DNA of 64,000 nucleotides from Flammeovirga sp. SJP92. GTDB taxonomy: Bacteria > Bacteroidota > Bacteroidia > Cytophagales > Flammeovirgaceae. The notes under the pieces were generated by a model. That model did not search any database. It saw nothing but the letters and a program-made list of their open reading frames with translations, and was not told the origin of the DNA. The translations under genes and the position numbers were made by a program. Each line of letters begins with the position of its first letter. Position 1 is the first letter of the stretch. Shown here one piece after another: positions 53,630 through 63,006 of the stretch. The stretch spans positions 111,585-175,584 of the forward strand of contig NZ_LQAQ01000032.1 in the NCBI RefSeq assembly GCF_001583495.1, given 5' to 3'.

Positions 53630-56600
53630 TTATTTTTTAATAATCTTCTCATTCGACAGAACGGTATTATCACTTCTCACTCTAATGATATAAACCCCTT
53701 TTTGAAGCTTTCTCAAATCGATTGTATTTTCTACTTTATTTAATTTAGAAGTGGATACAAGGCTACTTGCACTATTGATGATCTCTAATTCTACATTTTG
53801 ATTATTGCTCTTATTGATCACCTTCATAAAATCGATTACTGGATTAGGATAAATCTCTATTGTCTTAGGGTTGCTATCAATAGAAGTTACATTATCTTGA
53901 ACAACCACTACTTTCTGAGTTGCAGACACTGATTTATATTGGTCTGTTTCAATATTTGATACCGTCACTTCTGCTTCACCTATACCTCTGACACGTAGTT
54001 TCCCATAAATATATTCAACCACAGCATCATCTGAACTTGAATACGTTAATTCAAGATCTTCGATATTAATTGTCGCTCCCGGGTCGAAATCCTTGGAATC
54101 GAGCGTTTTGGTTTCAATCTCTGGGAAAGTAATGATTGGAGTTAACTTCGAAATTACCAAAGTTCGTGTTATACTTTCAGCAGGTAAAAAACGAGCATCA
54201 CCAGCTTGAGACGCGATAATATCGACAGTTCCTGCACCTACAATTTTCATTTTTCCACCAATAAAATAAAGGATCTCCCTATCAGAAGTATTGTAGTTGA
54301 CCTTTAAGAAAGACGAGGCTGTAGCTCCTGGGTCAAAATCTTCATCTGTGATTAGCTTTGGTTCGTCAAACTCAGGAAAAGTTATTGTTTGTGCTTGCTT
54401 ATCGGGTACTGGAACACCATAAAGTCCAAATTCTGAGAGTAATACTTTAGGTTGCCCTAATCCTTCTACGGAGGCTGACAGATTTTTGGAACTACCCACA
54501 TTAAAATACTCTATACTTACCGAATGATATCCTGGAGCCAGACATATTACACCTGACCTTTCCTGTGAAGGATGTAAACCGTCATTATCTACTACTTCTA
54601 CATCATCAACAGACAGGCGTGATCCATCATCAGAGGCCGTGTAAAAAGTATATTCTCCTCCTTTTGCAATGTTGATATAGCCATTAAACACTAGGCCGAA
54701 ACTAGTTTGGATGCCCTCAATATTCAGGTCTACTGATGAGTGTATACCAATGCTCTTTGCAGAATAAGTTTTAAAATCTGGAATTTCACTCCAAGTTCCT
54801 TCATAATACGTATAATTGATTTGCCCTTTTAAAAGATCTTCCGGGGGAACAATACCAGAATTTTCACATGGAACCGTAGCAAATAAAGAAGTTAACGCTC
54901 CTTTTTTAATACCTGGACCTTCGTACATCACAGAAAGTTCTGCATCGTCTGATTGATTGAAATATTGTATTTTAAAACTATGATAATCTTTATCCAGACA
55001 GACTGTTGCTTGTTGCTCATTATTAGATTGGCTTCCATCATATTCAATTACTTTCTCCCCATCAATCCATAAGTTCAAGGCCTCATCAGAAGTAGTATAA
55101 AAAGTGTAGCTTCCTTTGAGATCCATATTAATATAACCATCAAATTGTAGAGCGTAACCACTGCTTTTTTGTGCAATATCAAGGTGAATATTATCCGTAA
55201 AGCCTTCTTCTTTTGCTTCTAGATTATCAAGGTTAGGCAGTTCTTCCCAGTCCCCTTCAAAGTATTGATAATAGACGCCTTCCTGAAAATTATCTGAAGC
55301 TTTAATTCCAGACCAAGCCTCCTCACAATCAGATGGAGTTCCTTCTTCTAAAGAAATGTTTTTCAAAGTAAATGAATTAGAAACACCACTAATATTCACC
55401 TTCATGATTTGTACACCTTCTTTTAGGATGATATCACTCGCTACAACCAACTCTTTCCAATCTGTCATCCCTTGTGAATCTTCTCCTCCAAATGGAACCG
55501 TAATTTCCTCCGTCTTATCTTCTCCATCAAATGAGAATTTTAGTTTGCCATCCGTACTTTCTGAAGCATATCTAACTTTAATGGTATAAAGTCCAGCTAC
55601 GGGAACAGCAATTGTATAGTTCAGCCATTCACCACTTTCTAAACCTGTGAGATTATAACCGCCTTCGCTACATTCCTCTATATCCACTGATTGATCCAAA
55701 CGATATTCTCCTCCTTCATTGGTATCAGAAAGGTCGAAATAGGTTTTGTCATTTCCGTCTAATACAAAGTGGTCAAAATTTACAGCTTCAATTGTGGTAG
55801 GCAATGTGTGCATACCAAAAGTTGGGACTTGATTGGTGAAGCTTTGAACAGGGTCGCCTTCTGCTCCTTTTATTCTATGATAAAAAAGATGTCCGAATGA
55901 AGGGTGATCTGTGTAAGTACCTGCATTTTCATAGCCACCTCTTGCTTCAAGTGCTAAACTATCGGCTCTATTCACCCATTTATATTTTTCTTGGTCAAGA
56001 TGTAACCTATCCTTGTAATGTCCTAATATCAATTGTGGCAATGGAATTTGATCATGCTTCCCTCTTGTCAGGTATTCTTCATCATGAATTAAATGAGCTG
56101 TCCAAGGATTAATTTTCAAAGATTTCCATCTTCCCGAACGATCTGTTCTTTCTATAAATTCTCCTGATGCTACAGTAGGCTCCCAAGGTTCTTCTTGATC
56201 CGGAAAAGAATAGTTATAACTTATATTATATCGATAAGCGAATTCTAACCCCAACAACAATCGATTATCTGAAAACCCATAAATATCGTCACCTTGATTC
56301 CAAGCCATTTCACACATCGTTGCAATAATAGATATTCCACCAAAAGCGTGAGCTTGATCTCTTGCAGATTCTTGAGATTGTCCATTTTCCCAAATATAGT
56401 TTTCTATCGACCCGTTGTAAATATAGTCTTCGATAGTGTCTTCATAACCCACAATTTTGTACTCTTCATAATATTCATTGCCTGTATCTACTAATTGCGT
56501 AATCGGAGGTCCTGATGGATAAGGAAGGTCATTTTCATCATGCGGTAATCCTTGCAAATGACGTAACGCTCTATTATAAATAGTTTCATTGTCCATAAAG

Positions 56601-57235
56601 ATGCCCATGGCCATTACAGATCTGAATGCAAAAAGACCTTGATTACCATGACGTGCCTTATCTCCGTTATAAATCGTCCAGTAAAAACTTTTATCACCAT
56701 CGGGCACTTGTGTTCCGGACCACCCCGGATAAACAAGCATTTCTTTAAAACTTTGGATAGATTCTTCTTCCCAATCGCCGTAGGTATGTTTAATGATCTC
56801 TGCCGCTTCCAACATCCTCCATAGTGCTTTTCCTGACGTAAGAGGAATGGTTTTCACATATCGGATTGTCGACCATGCTTCAAATATTTCTATCGCTTTT
56901 TCAGCATATCTTATATCTTCTGTCACATACCACATCAGCGCATTATAATAAGCCGCCTGACCGTCTTTTTGGATAGGGCCTAAACTGCTTTCATCAAAAT
57001 AATGTGCTTCATTTCCATTTTGAGTTGGTCCTTGTACGTTATAATTAAAGCTTGCGTCTGTTTTTTGTGTCAAATCAGCATAAGAAGATTTCCAAGGTTC
57101 GATACCTGCCAGCACCTGACTTTTCATCCGTTCTAAATCTGATTTCTTATGTGATAAGCCCGGGTGTATAAAATCTTTCCCATACAGATTGAATACCCCT
57201 AAGACTAATAAGGTTGTAATTAGTAATAATTTCAT
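53630..57235 (-). CDS. Secreted PL38-like alginate/glucuronan lyase with CBM6/35-like, two PA14 and T9SS domains
   Basis: 1201 residues with signal peptide MKLLLITTLLVLGVFNLYG. The catalytic (alpha/alpha) toroid (about 20-480) opens HPGLSHKKSDLERMKSQV and contains AAYYNALMWYVTEDIRYAEK, WRMLEAAEIIKHTYGDW, KARHGNQGLFAFRSVMAMGI and ESARDQAHAFGGISIIATMC, a layout I associate with alginate-lyase-type PL38 enzymes acting on beta-1,4 uronans. Then: CBM6/35-like module (about 483-625), two PA14 beta-barrels (about 650-795 and 805-945, each starting YYQYFEGDW or YTYYEGTW), two MBG-like Ig repeats (from QTITFPEF about 950 and PIITFPEI about 1035) and a sorting domain (IEIYPNPVIDF, about 1125, to EKIIKK). 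PA14 modules often bind galactose-type sugars. Monocistronic by spacing. Confidence 0.78.
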   Translation of the reverse strand: MKLLLITTLLVLGVFNLYGKDFIHPGLSHKKSDLERMKSQVLAGIEPWKSSYADLTQKTDASFNYNVQGPTQNGNEAHYFDESSLGPIQKDGQAAYYNALMWYVTEDIRYAEKAIEIFEAWSTIRYVKTIPLTSGKALWRMLEAAEIIKHTYGDWEEESIQSFKEMLVYPGWSGTQVPDGDKSFYWTIYNGDKARHGNQGLFAFRSVMAMGIFMDNETIYNRALRHLQGLPHDENDLPYPSGPPITQLVDTGNEYYEEYKIVGYEDTIEDYIYNGSIENYIWENGQSQESARDQAHAFGGISIIATMCEMAWNQGDDIYGFSDNRLLLGLEFAYRYNISYNYSFPDQEEPWEPTVASGEFIERTDRSGRWKSLKINPWTAHLIHDEEYLTRGKHDQIPLPQLILGHYKDRLHLDQEKYKWVNRADSLALEARGGYENAGTYTDHPSFGHLFYHRIKGAEGDPVQSFTNQVPTFGMHTLPTTIEAVNFDHFVLDGNDKTYFDLSDTNEGGEYRLDQSVDIEECSEGGYNLTGLESGEWLNYTIAVPVAGLYTIKVRYASESTDGKLKFSFDGEDKTEEITVPFGGEDSQGMTDWKELVVASDIILKEGVQIMKVNISGVSNSFTLKNISLEEGTPSDCEEAWSGIKASDNFQEGVYYQYFEGDWEELPNLDNLEAKEEGFTDNIHLDIAQKSSGYALQFDGYINMDLKGSYTFYTTSDEALNLWIDGEKVIEYDGSQSNNEQQATVCLDKDYHSFKIQYFNQSDDAELSVMYEGPGIKKGALTSLFATVPCENSGIVPPEDLLKGQINYTYYEGTWSEIPDFKTYSAKSIGIHSSVDLNIEGIQTSFGLVFNGYINIAKGGEYTFYTASDDGSRLSVDDVEVVDNDGLHPSQERSGVICLAPGYHSVSIEYFNVGSSKNLSASVEGLGQPKVLLSEFGLYGVPVPDKQAQTITFPEFDEPKLITDEDFDPGATASSFLKVNYNTSDREILYFIGGKMKIVGAGTVDIIASQAGDARFLPAESITRTLVISKLTPIITFPEIETKTLDSKDFDPGATINIEDLELTYSSSDDAVVEYIYGKLRVRGIGEAEVTVSNIETDQYKSVSATQKVVVVQDNVTSIDSNPKTIEIYPNPVIDFMKVINKSNNQNVELEIINSASSLVSTSKLNKVENTIDLRKLQKGVYIIRVRSDNTVLSNEKIIKK

Positions 57236-57447
57236 TGATGTAAAAAATAGTTGTCAGTAAATAGAGGAAATCTCACATTCATTTGAAGGTGATTTTCTCA
57301 CAAGAAAAAATAAGTAATGTCGGTCACCTATTTCTTAATTGTCATTTGCTATCAGAGTTTAAAAGGAAGTGACAGCGTCTTCCTTGTTGGGTATAAGTAT
57401 GTTGTAAACTAAGAATTGTTTTTCTTATTCATTGAGCTTCTACTTAT

Positions 57448-57511
57448 GGCGCGAATGTTAAGCGATAGCGTCATTCGTGCCTTACAGATCAATAGAAATC
57501 TCCTGATTTCT
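57448..57511 (+). repeat. Two-hairpin palindromic repeat, copy D (plus orientation)
   Basis: Hairpin 1: GGCGCGAATG (57448-57457) with CATTCGTGCC (57472-57481), loop TTAAGCGATAGCGT. Hairpin 2: AGAAATC (57494-57500) with GATTTCT (57505-57511). The spacer carries AGATCA, as in copy B. It forms a mirror-image pair with copy E. Confidence 0.75.
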
Positions 57512-57559
57512 AAAGGTTATCAGTAATAGTAACTTGAAATTAAATTGAACTTTTCGATT

Positions 57560-57621
57560 AGAAGTCAGAGACTTCTTGTGATCTATGAAACACAAGAGAC
57601 GCTGACGCTTAACTCTTGCGC
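57560..57621 (-). repeat. Two-hairpin palindromic repeat, copy E (minus orientation)
   Basis: Inverted relative to D. Hairpin 2: AGAAGTC (57560-57566) with GACTTCT (57570-57576). Hairpin 1: CACAAGAG (57591-57598) with CTCTTGCG (57613-57620). Both stems differ from those of D by compensated base pairs, and the loop read on the minus strand is TTAAGCGTCAGCGT. Confidence 0.75.
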
Positions 57622-57692
57622 TATAGGTGTGGACGTTGAATTGCAACGCCCACACTAACCACTATTAGTTTACAATGTACTCACGGTAAAAC

Positions 57693-60600
57693 TTACCTTT
57701 TTATAAATTTTGAAGTCATCAAAACTTTATCATTACCTACAACTTTAAGGATGTACATACCTGAGTTCAGCGTGCTGATATTGATTTGACTTTCCCCTTG
57801 ATTGATGTTTTGAGAATGTACGGCAAGACCATTCAAATTAACGATCTCTATTGCTACATTTTTGAATTCTTTTGTTTTGATCACTAACCACTCAGAGGCC
57901 GGGTTAGGGTAAAAACTGATTTCACCTAAAAGATCATCAATACTTGTGACGTCATCTGAGATTACCACTAATTTTCGGCTCAAATTAGTTGCAGGTTTAT
58001 ACTTATTATTACCTTCTTGAGATGCAGTAATATACGCTTCTCCTGCTCCGTTGATTTGAACCATATCGCCATCAACAATTGTTGCTACGCTTTCATCTGA
58101 ACTTGAGTATGTGATCGGTAAACCAGAATCTGTCGTTGCACTTAATTGAATGTTTTCATCTCCAACTTTATAATCTTGTAGGAACACCGGGAAAGTGATC
58201 TTTTGGTCTAACAATACAATTTCTGTCAGGTCACTGAACTGCAACCAATTGATATTGACTAGATCTTCTCCTTCTCCATTAAATACCAAATAAATATGGT
58301 GTATTCCTTCTTTTCCATTCCCATCAAGGAGTGTTTTCACAGTTTCCCAATTGGATAAACCTCCCGTATTCGGCACTTCCACTGTCGTTAATTTTTCGCC
58401 ATCATAAGCATCCACATACACATCAATGGTTACATTATCTGATGCAGAGGCAATACGTGTATCAAGGCTAACGGCATTGGATAAATCTACATTTTGGAAT
58501 AGAAGCCAGTTGCCTTGTGAGATTGATGTTACTTCTAGTTCTCCACCGTCTTCATCAGTTGTTGCCGTAGTAGAAGTTCCATTGGCTCTTGTATAAGATT
58601 CTGCTTCAATTCTTTCTAACGGACCATAAGGATGTGCAATAGTCTGTTCTGACAACTGGAACCAGTTACTGTTACATACATTGGAACTGTTGACGGTTTT
58701 ATAGACAAAATAAAGATCATAAACGCCGTCTTCTACCTCAATATTTCCTGAAACTGTTTCCCAGTTGTGCCAGCTTCCCGTGTTGTGTAAATCAATTTGT
58801 CCGATCAGATTTCCGTCAGAAGCATCTGTTCTGATTTCAATAAATGCGTCATCCGATAAAGAACCAAAACGAGTATTGATACTATTGATTCCTGTAAGGT
58901 CCACAGCACTAAACATGATCCAATCTCCTGAAACAATATTACGTAAATCTTGTTCTCCGCCTTCTGCATCTGAAGTGATAGATGAGATCAATGCTTTCTC
59001 CAATCCACTGTCATCATAATCTTGTGTTTGTAAATACCCTAAACTGTTTTCAGTCCCTTTAAACTGAAGCCAATTGACAGCCACTTCTTGTTCTTCTTTG
59101 AAAACGAAATAAATACTGTTTTCATCAAACACAGCATCAACAGGAGCACTGACAGTTGTCCAATCTGATAATGAACCTGTTGATGGAACATCGATAAATG
59201 AGATAATTTTACCCTCAGGGCTATTCAAACGTACCTCTATTGTACAAGCTGTATTAGGATTAGCAACTCTCATTTCCACTTGCTCTACCCCTGTGATATC
59301 AAGACGGTCAAACTTAATGTAATCACCATTTGTACTACCAATTACCACGTCTTCACTTCCGTCAACATCTGTTGTTTCAACTACTTCAGCGCCACTTTCT
59401 TCATCAAAATATTCTGCTTCAAATCTCTCAAAAGGATTGATGACAGGCTTTACAAATTGATCTGAAAACTGAAGCCAATTGACATTCACTACATAACTGC
59501 TTGAAACAGTTTGATAGACTAAGTAAACATCATAAATACCCGTTACGTCTTCAATATGAGCACTGACTGTTTCATACACTTGCCATCCGTTGGTATTGGT
59601 TGCAAATGCTTTTCCGACTAATCTTCCTTCAGGTGAACCAAGGCGAATTTCTACAAAAGCATCATTAAAAATAGTGGCTAATCGAAGGTCAATGCTTTTT
59701 ACCTCTGTAAGATCTAAACCTGCATACATCGACCATGAACCCGGTGTAATAGAGCCTAAATTCTGGCCACCGTCTACATCTCCATTATTCCCTACTTTTA
59801 CGCCAGATTGATCATCAAAATCTTCAGCCTCTATTTTTTGGAAAGGATCTGTCGTTTCAACAATATTAATTTTCGTGAATTCATAATAGTTATCCTCACT
59901 TGTTGAAACACCCTCAATCAAAATTTCTATGGTTTGACCACTGATATCTTTTAAAACGACCGTATTATTTTCTAGATCTCCAGTCTCTTCCAATAGTTGA
60001 ACTTTCTCTCCTCCATCCAATTTATAATAGATATTTAACTGATCTGAAGCTGTCATTGCACCCATCGCTTCAAACACAGCGTATACGTTTACACTATTCA
60101 CACAAGAGATATCCATTAAACCTGAAGACCACATTTTGTCTTCGTTTCTGATTGTGAAACCGTCATGCGTGAAAGGCAAAGTACATGGGTTGACAAAGCT
60201 TTCTCCTTTCAACTCTATCCAATTGAGTTTCCAATCTTCTGAATTAGAAGTAACTTTTATAGTGTGCATACCTTCTGTAAGGTAGAATGGCGTAGCTGTA
60301 GTTACCGTTTGCCATGATGCAGATGATGAAAAAGTAACATTTTCTAGTGACTCTCCATCTAGACTCACTGTAAAGTCTCCATCATTGGACGCACTCAATA
60401 CTCTATAATCAATTTTATAAGTAGCTGAAACGGGAACATTGATTTCGTATTCCATCCAGTCTGAAGTATGGATCGCAGTAACGTTGCTCTCACCTTGATC
60501 ATCTGATGTCACTTCTGTTTCTACACCATTTGAATTTGAGAAATTTTGAGCTTGAATGACATAAGAATCTTCAACATTGATAGTGAAAACCATCTTATCT

Positions 60601-62684
60601 TCTACTCCACAATCATTCGTGAAGGTCACTTCATATTCTCCAGCATTTTCTGCTTGAATTGCTGAAATTTGAATTTCTCTAGTGTCTGCTGAAAAACCAT
60701 TGGGGCCCGTCCAAGACCAGCTACCTCCAACCGTTGGTTCAGGTAATAGTTTTACGGTATTGCCTGGGAAAACATCAATTTCGTTCGTTTCTGATAAACT
60801 TAATCTAGTCCCTAATACATTAAGTTCTTCAACATAAGGAACGATATCTACCTGTGCACATTCTAGCAATAAATCCATGCCTTGGAAATTCCAATCTGAA
60901 GAATTGGAAGTGATGCGAATAGTTTGTTCGCCTTTCTCTAAAAAGAAAGAAGACGTAGAACGAACTGTATTCCAAATTTCCGCTCCACCTGTGGCAGGGA
61001 AAGTAACTTGGTCAATTGTTTCTGATGAATGAGTAACTATAAATGCTCCATTTTCAGAGGCACTCGCTACTGAATAATCCATCAAATAAGTACCTGAATA
61101 AGGGACATCGATCGTATATTCCATCCAATCATCAGCAGTAATATCAGTTACATAAGAAGCTGTTTTCGTTACGCCAGACATTTCAGCATAATCTACTGCC
61201 TCAATTGCTAATGCAGAAACTGCTGTATAAGTAAGGTTGTTATTGACACCCAAATCTGTTACCATTCCACCTGATTGTCCAGTGATATTTTCTGATTTGT
61301 CAGATAATAAAACAGGGTAATTTGTGAGGTTATTCAATTCAAAATTGGAGCCTTTGAAATCATTTTGGTGAGGTAAATTTCCATACAATAATCGAATATT
61401 ATTTTTATCTCCACCTACTTTAATAGTAAGATCCTCTGCAAGGTTAGCGTCTCCTCCTTTCAAAGTGATTTTATGATTGGAACCACCAATATAAGCCACA
61501 CTTCCTGAACCATTATAATAAGGATCTTCAGCAGGAATGATGGTAATTTCAGCATTGTATGAGTTATCATTTTCATATGTACTTGCGTAGACAGGGCCAA
61601 ATGCACAATCTGCATAACAGTCCACCACATCACCTGAACCCAATGAGAAACCATTCTCACAACCAATCGCCGTCACACCTTCAACATATTTTGTTCCTGT
61701 AGCATGAGCAATTGTCACCCCTGTTCTCATATGTTTTACGGTACAGTTTAAGACCGTAACATTTGAAGTACCACGGCTATATTCCACACCATCAATGATC
61801 GTTTCTCCTGCATTATAAGCACGAATTCCGGCCTCTCCTGTACTTAACATATACCCCGGAGGTAAACGGTAACCCCAATCGGTTAAAAAATCAATATTAT
61901 CGGCCGGAGAACCCGTTCCCTCTTCCGCTAACATATCATCTGTAGAACGTACTTCACCCTCTATATAACAGTCTTCGATTTTGGCATTATTGGCCGCTTG
62001 CATAAATACACAGTGCCCGTAGGTTCTATGAATAAAAGTACAGCCTTTCACGTGGTTCGATTCTCCACGAATTAGACATGAACTGTGCTTGTAATGTTTG
62101 ATGGTATAACTTCCACCTTTACCAAACGCATCACCATAACCGTAAGGGAAAGAGCCTTTTGCAGTTGTGTGAAATCCTTCAATACGGTTGCCTGATCCAT
62201 CCATTACAATATTACAAGCCCCGTTTTTTGGGTAATCATCCACAGATCCCACATCTACTAATGTAAGGTTCTTGATCACGTTATTGTTCCCTAATGTCTG
62301 TACTTCGTAAAAGTCTGAATAGCTTCCTGGGTAAGCATTAAAAACCGCCGTTTCCACATTGACAGTTACGCCTGTAAAATCATAAGTACTGTTATTTCCA
62401 GAAAAAAGAAATAAGACATAATTCAGTCTGCTATCAATCACTGAATAGTCTGAAAATTTACCATCAACGATATCCTGTGCTGTAATATTATAAACTCCAG
62501 GCGCCAATTTTACATCCACATCATCTTGTGAGAGATAAGGATTTAATTCAGCCAAAGAACTGACTTGTACTTGCTGTGCGAATGTTAAAGTTGAAAAAAA
62601 TAAAAATGTAATAGATTGTAATACTACTCGAAAAATTGAATTCCAATTTTTCTTTCTCTTCACGAGAGCTAAAAATGTATTCAT
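57693..62684 (-). CDS. Giant secreted right-handed beta-helix protein with six CBM6-like modules and T9SS domain
   Basis: 1663 residues; signal peptide with a basic lead (MNTFLALVKRKKNW... ending FFSTLTFAQ). The beta-helix (about 40-485) matches the two shorter paralogs, with RSTDDMLAEEGTGSPADN, RLPPGYMLSTGEAGIRAYN and ATGTKYVEG. Then: CBM6-like 1 (about 493-605), an Ig/PKD-like domain (about 609-700, GNTVKLLPEP...GEYEVTF), CBM6-like 2 (about 705-825), a jelly-roll-like segment (about 830-940), CBM6-like 3-6 (starting about 945 KIEAEDFDDQSG, 1083 RFEAEYFDEESG, 1215 YLQTQDYDDSG, 1353 RIEAESYTRANG, each ending VNWLQF or SNWFQL), an Ig/MBG repeat (about 1493, QKITFPVF) and the sorting domain (ISFYPNPASEW to TSKFIKR). 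It would bind an insoluble or cell-wall glycan tightly. Catalytic family unknown. Confidence 0.77.
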   Translation of the reverse strand: MNTFLALVKRKKNWNSIFRVVLQSITFLFFSTLTFAQQVQVSSLAELNPYLSQDDVDVKLAPGVYNITAQDIVDGKFSDYSVIDSRLNYVLFLFSGNNSTYDFTGVTVNVETAVFNAYPGSYSDFYEVQTLGNNNVIKNLTLVDVGSVDDYPKNGACNIVMDGSGNRIEGFHTTAKGSFPYGYGDAFGKGGSYTIKHYKHSSCLIRGESNHVKGCTFIHRTYGHCVFMQAANNAKIEDCYIEGEVRSTDDMLAEEGTGSPADNIDFLTDWGYRLPPGYMLSTGEAGIRAYNAGETIIDGVEYSRGTSNVTVLNCTVKHMRTGVTIAHATGTKYVEGVTAIGCENGFSLGSGDVVDCYADCAFGPVYASTYENDNSYNAEITIIPAEDPYYNGSGSVAYIGGSNHKITLKGGDANLAEDLTIKVGGDKNNIRLLYGNLPHQNDFKGSNFELNNLTNYPVLLSDKSENITGQSGGMVTDLGVNNNLTYTAVSALAIEAVDYAEMSGVTKTASYVTDITADDWMEYTIDVPYSGTYLMDYSVASASENGAFIVTHSSETIDQVTFPATGGAEIWNTVRSTSSFFLEKGEQTIRITSNSSDWNFQGMDLLLECAQVDIVPYVEELNVLGTRLSLSETNEIDVFPGNTVKLLPEPTVGGSWSWTGPNGFSADTREIQISAIQAENAGEYEVTFTNDCGVEDKMVFTINVEDSYVIQAQNFSNSNGVETEVTSDDQGESNVTAIHTSDWMEYEINVPVSATYKIDYRVLSASNDGDFTVSLDGESLENVTFSSSASWQTVTTATPFYLTEGMHTIKVTSNSEDWKLNWIELKGESFVNPCTLPFTHDGFTIRNEDKMWSSGLMDISCVNSVNVYAVFEAMGAMTASDQLNIYYKLDGGEKVQLLEETGDLENNTVVLKDISGQTIEILIEGVSTSEDNYYEFTKINIVETTDPFQKIEAEDFDDQSGVKVGNNGDVDGGQNLGSITPGSWSMYAGLDLTEVKSIDLRLATIFNDAFVEIRLGSPEGRLVGKAFATNTNGWQVYETVSAHIEDVTGIYDVYLVYQTVSSSYVVNVNWLQFSDQFVKPVINPFERFEAEYFDEESGAEVVETTDVDGSEDVVIGSTNGDYIKFDRLDITGVEQVEMRVANPNTACTIEVRLNSPEGKIISFIDVPSTGSLSDWTTVSAPVDAVFDENSIYFVFKEEQEVAVNWLQFKGTENSLGYLQTQDYDDSGLEKALISSITSDAEGGEQDLRNIVSGDWIMFSAVDLTGINSINTRFGSLSDDAFIEIRTDASDGNLIGQIDLHNTGSWHNWETVSGNIEVEDGVYDLYFVYKTVNSSNVCNSNWFQLSEQTIAHPYGPLERIEAESYTRANGTSTTATTDEDGGELEVTSISQGNWLLFQNVDLSNAVSLDTRIASASDNVTIDVYVDAYDGEKLTTVEVPNTGGLSNWETVKTLLDGNGKEGIHHIYLVFNGEGEDLVNINWLQFSDLTEIVLLDQKITFPVFLQDYKVGDENIQLSATTDSGLPITYSSSDESVATIVDGDMVQINGAGEAYITASQEGNNKYKPATNLSRKLVVISDDVTSIDDLLGEISFYPNPASEWLVIKTKEFKNVAIEIVNLNGLAVHSQNINQGESQINISTLNSGMYILKVVGNDKVLMTSKFIKR

Positions 62685-63006
62685 TTCATTAAAAATTTAA
62701 GTAAAAAAAATTGTTGTAGAATGTAGGTCGCAATACGTATAATTTTCATTACGCTTATCCTATTATTCCTTATTCCAGACTAACATTTTAAGGGTCAGCC
62801 TATGGTCTCTATAAGTTTTCTAAACATAATTTTGCGAGTTTATTCATATGTGAAATTCATTATTGTAAAAAGTAAACCAGTAGAATGAGAACCCATTTTG
62901 CTTTTCCTAATTTTTGAGGTTCGTTTCTTATGTGGTCATTGTTTTATTGAAAAAATAGAAGCTAGTATTGCGTGCACCAGGTTACCCAATCCCCCTTCAC
63001 TTCCAT
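62685..63006. other. Intergenic region between giant beta-helix gene and sulfatase
   Basis: 322 bp with no gene seen; both flanking genes read on the minus strand, so it holds the sulfatase 3' end and the beta-helix promoter. No two-hairpin repeat is present, unlike the gaps to its left. Confidence 0.4.

Noticed and set aside
42242..57621. Possible CRISPR array from recurring palindromes
   Set aside because: Copies are kilobases apart, differ in arm sequence and have no regular spacers or cas genes.
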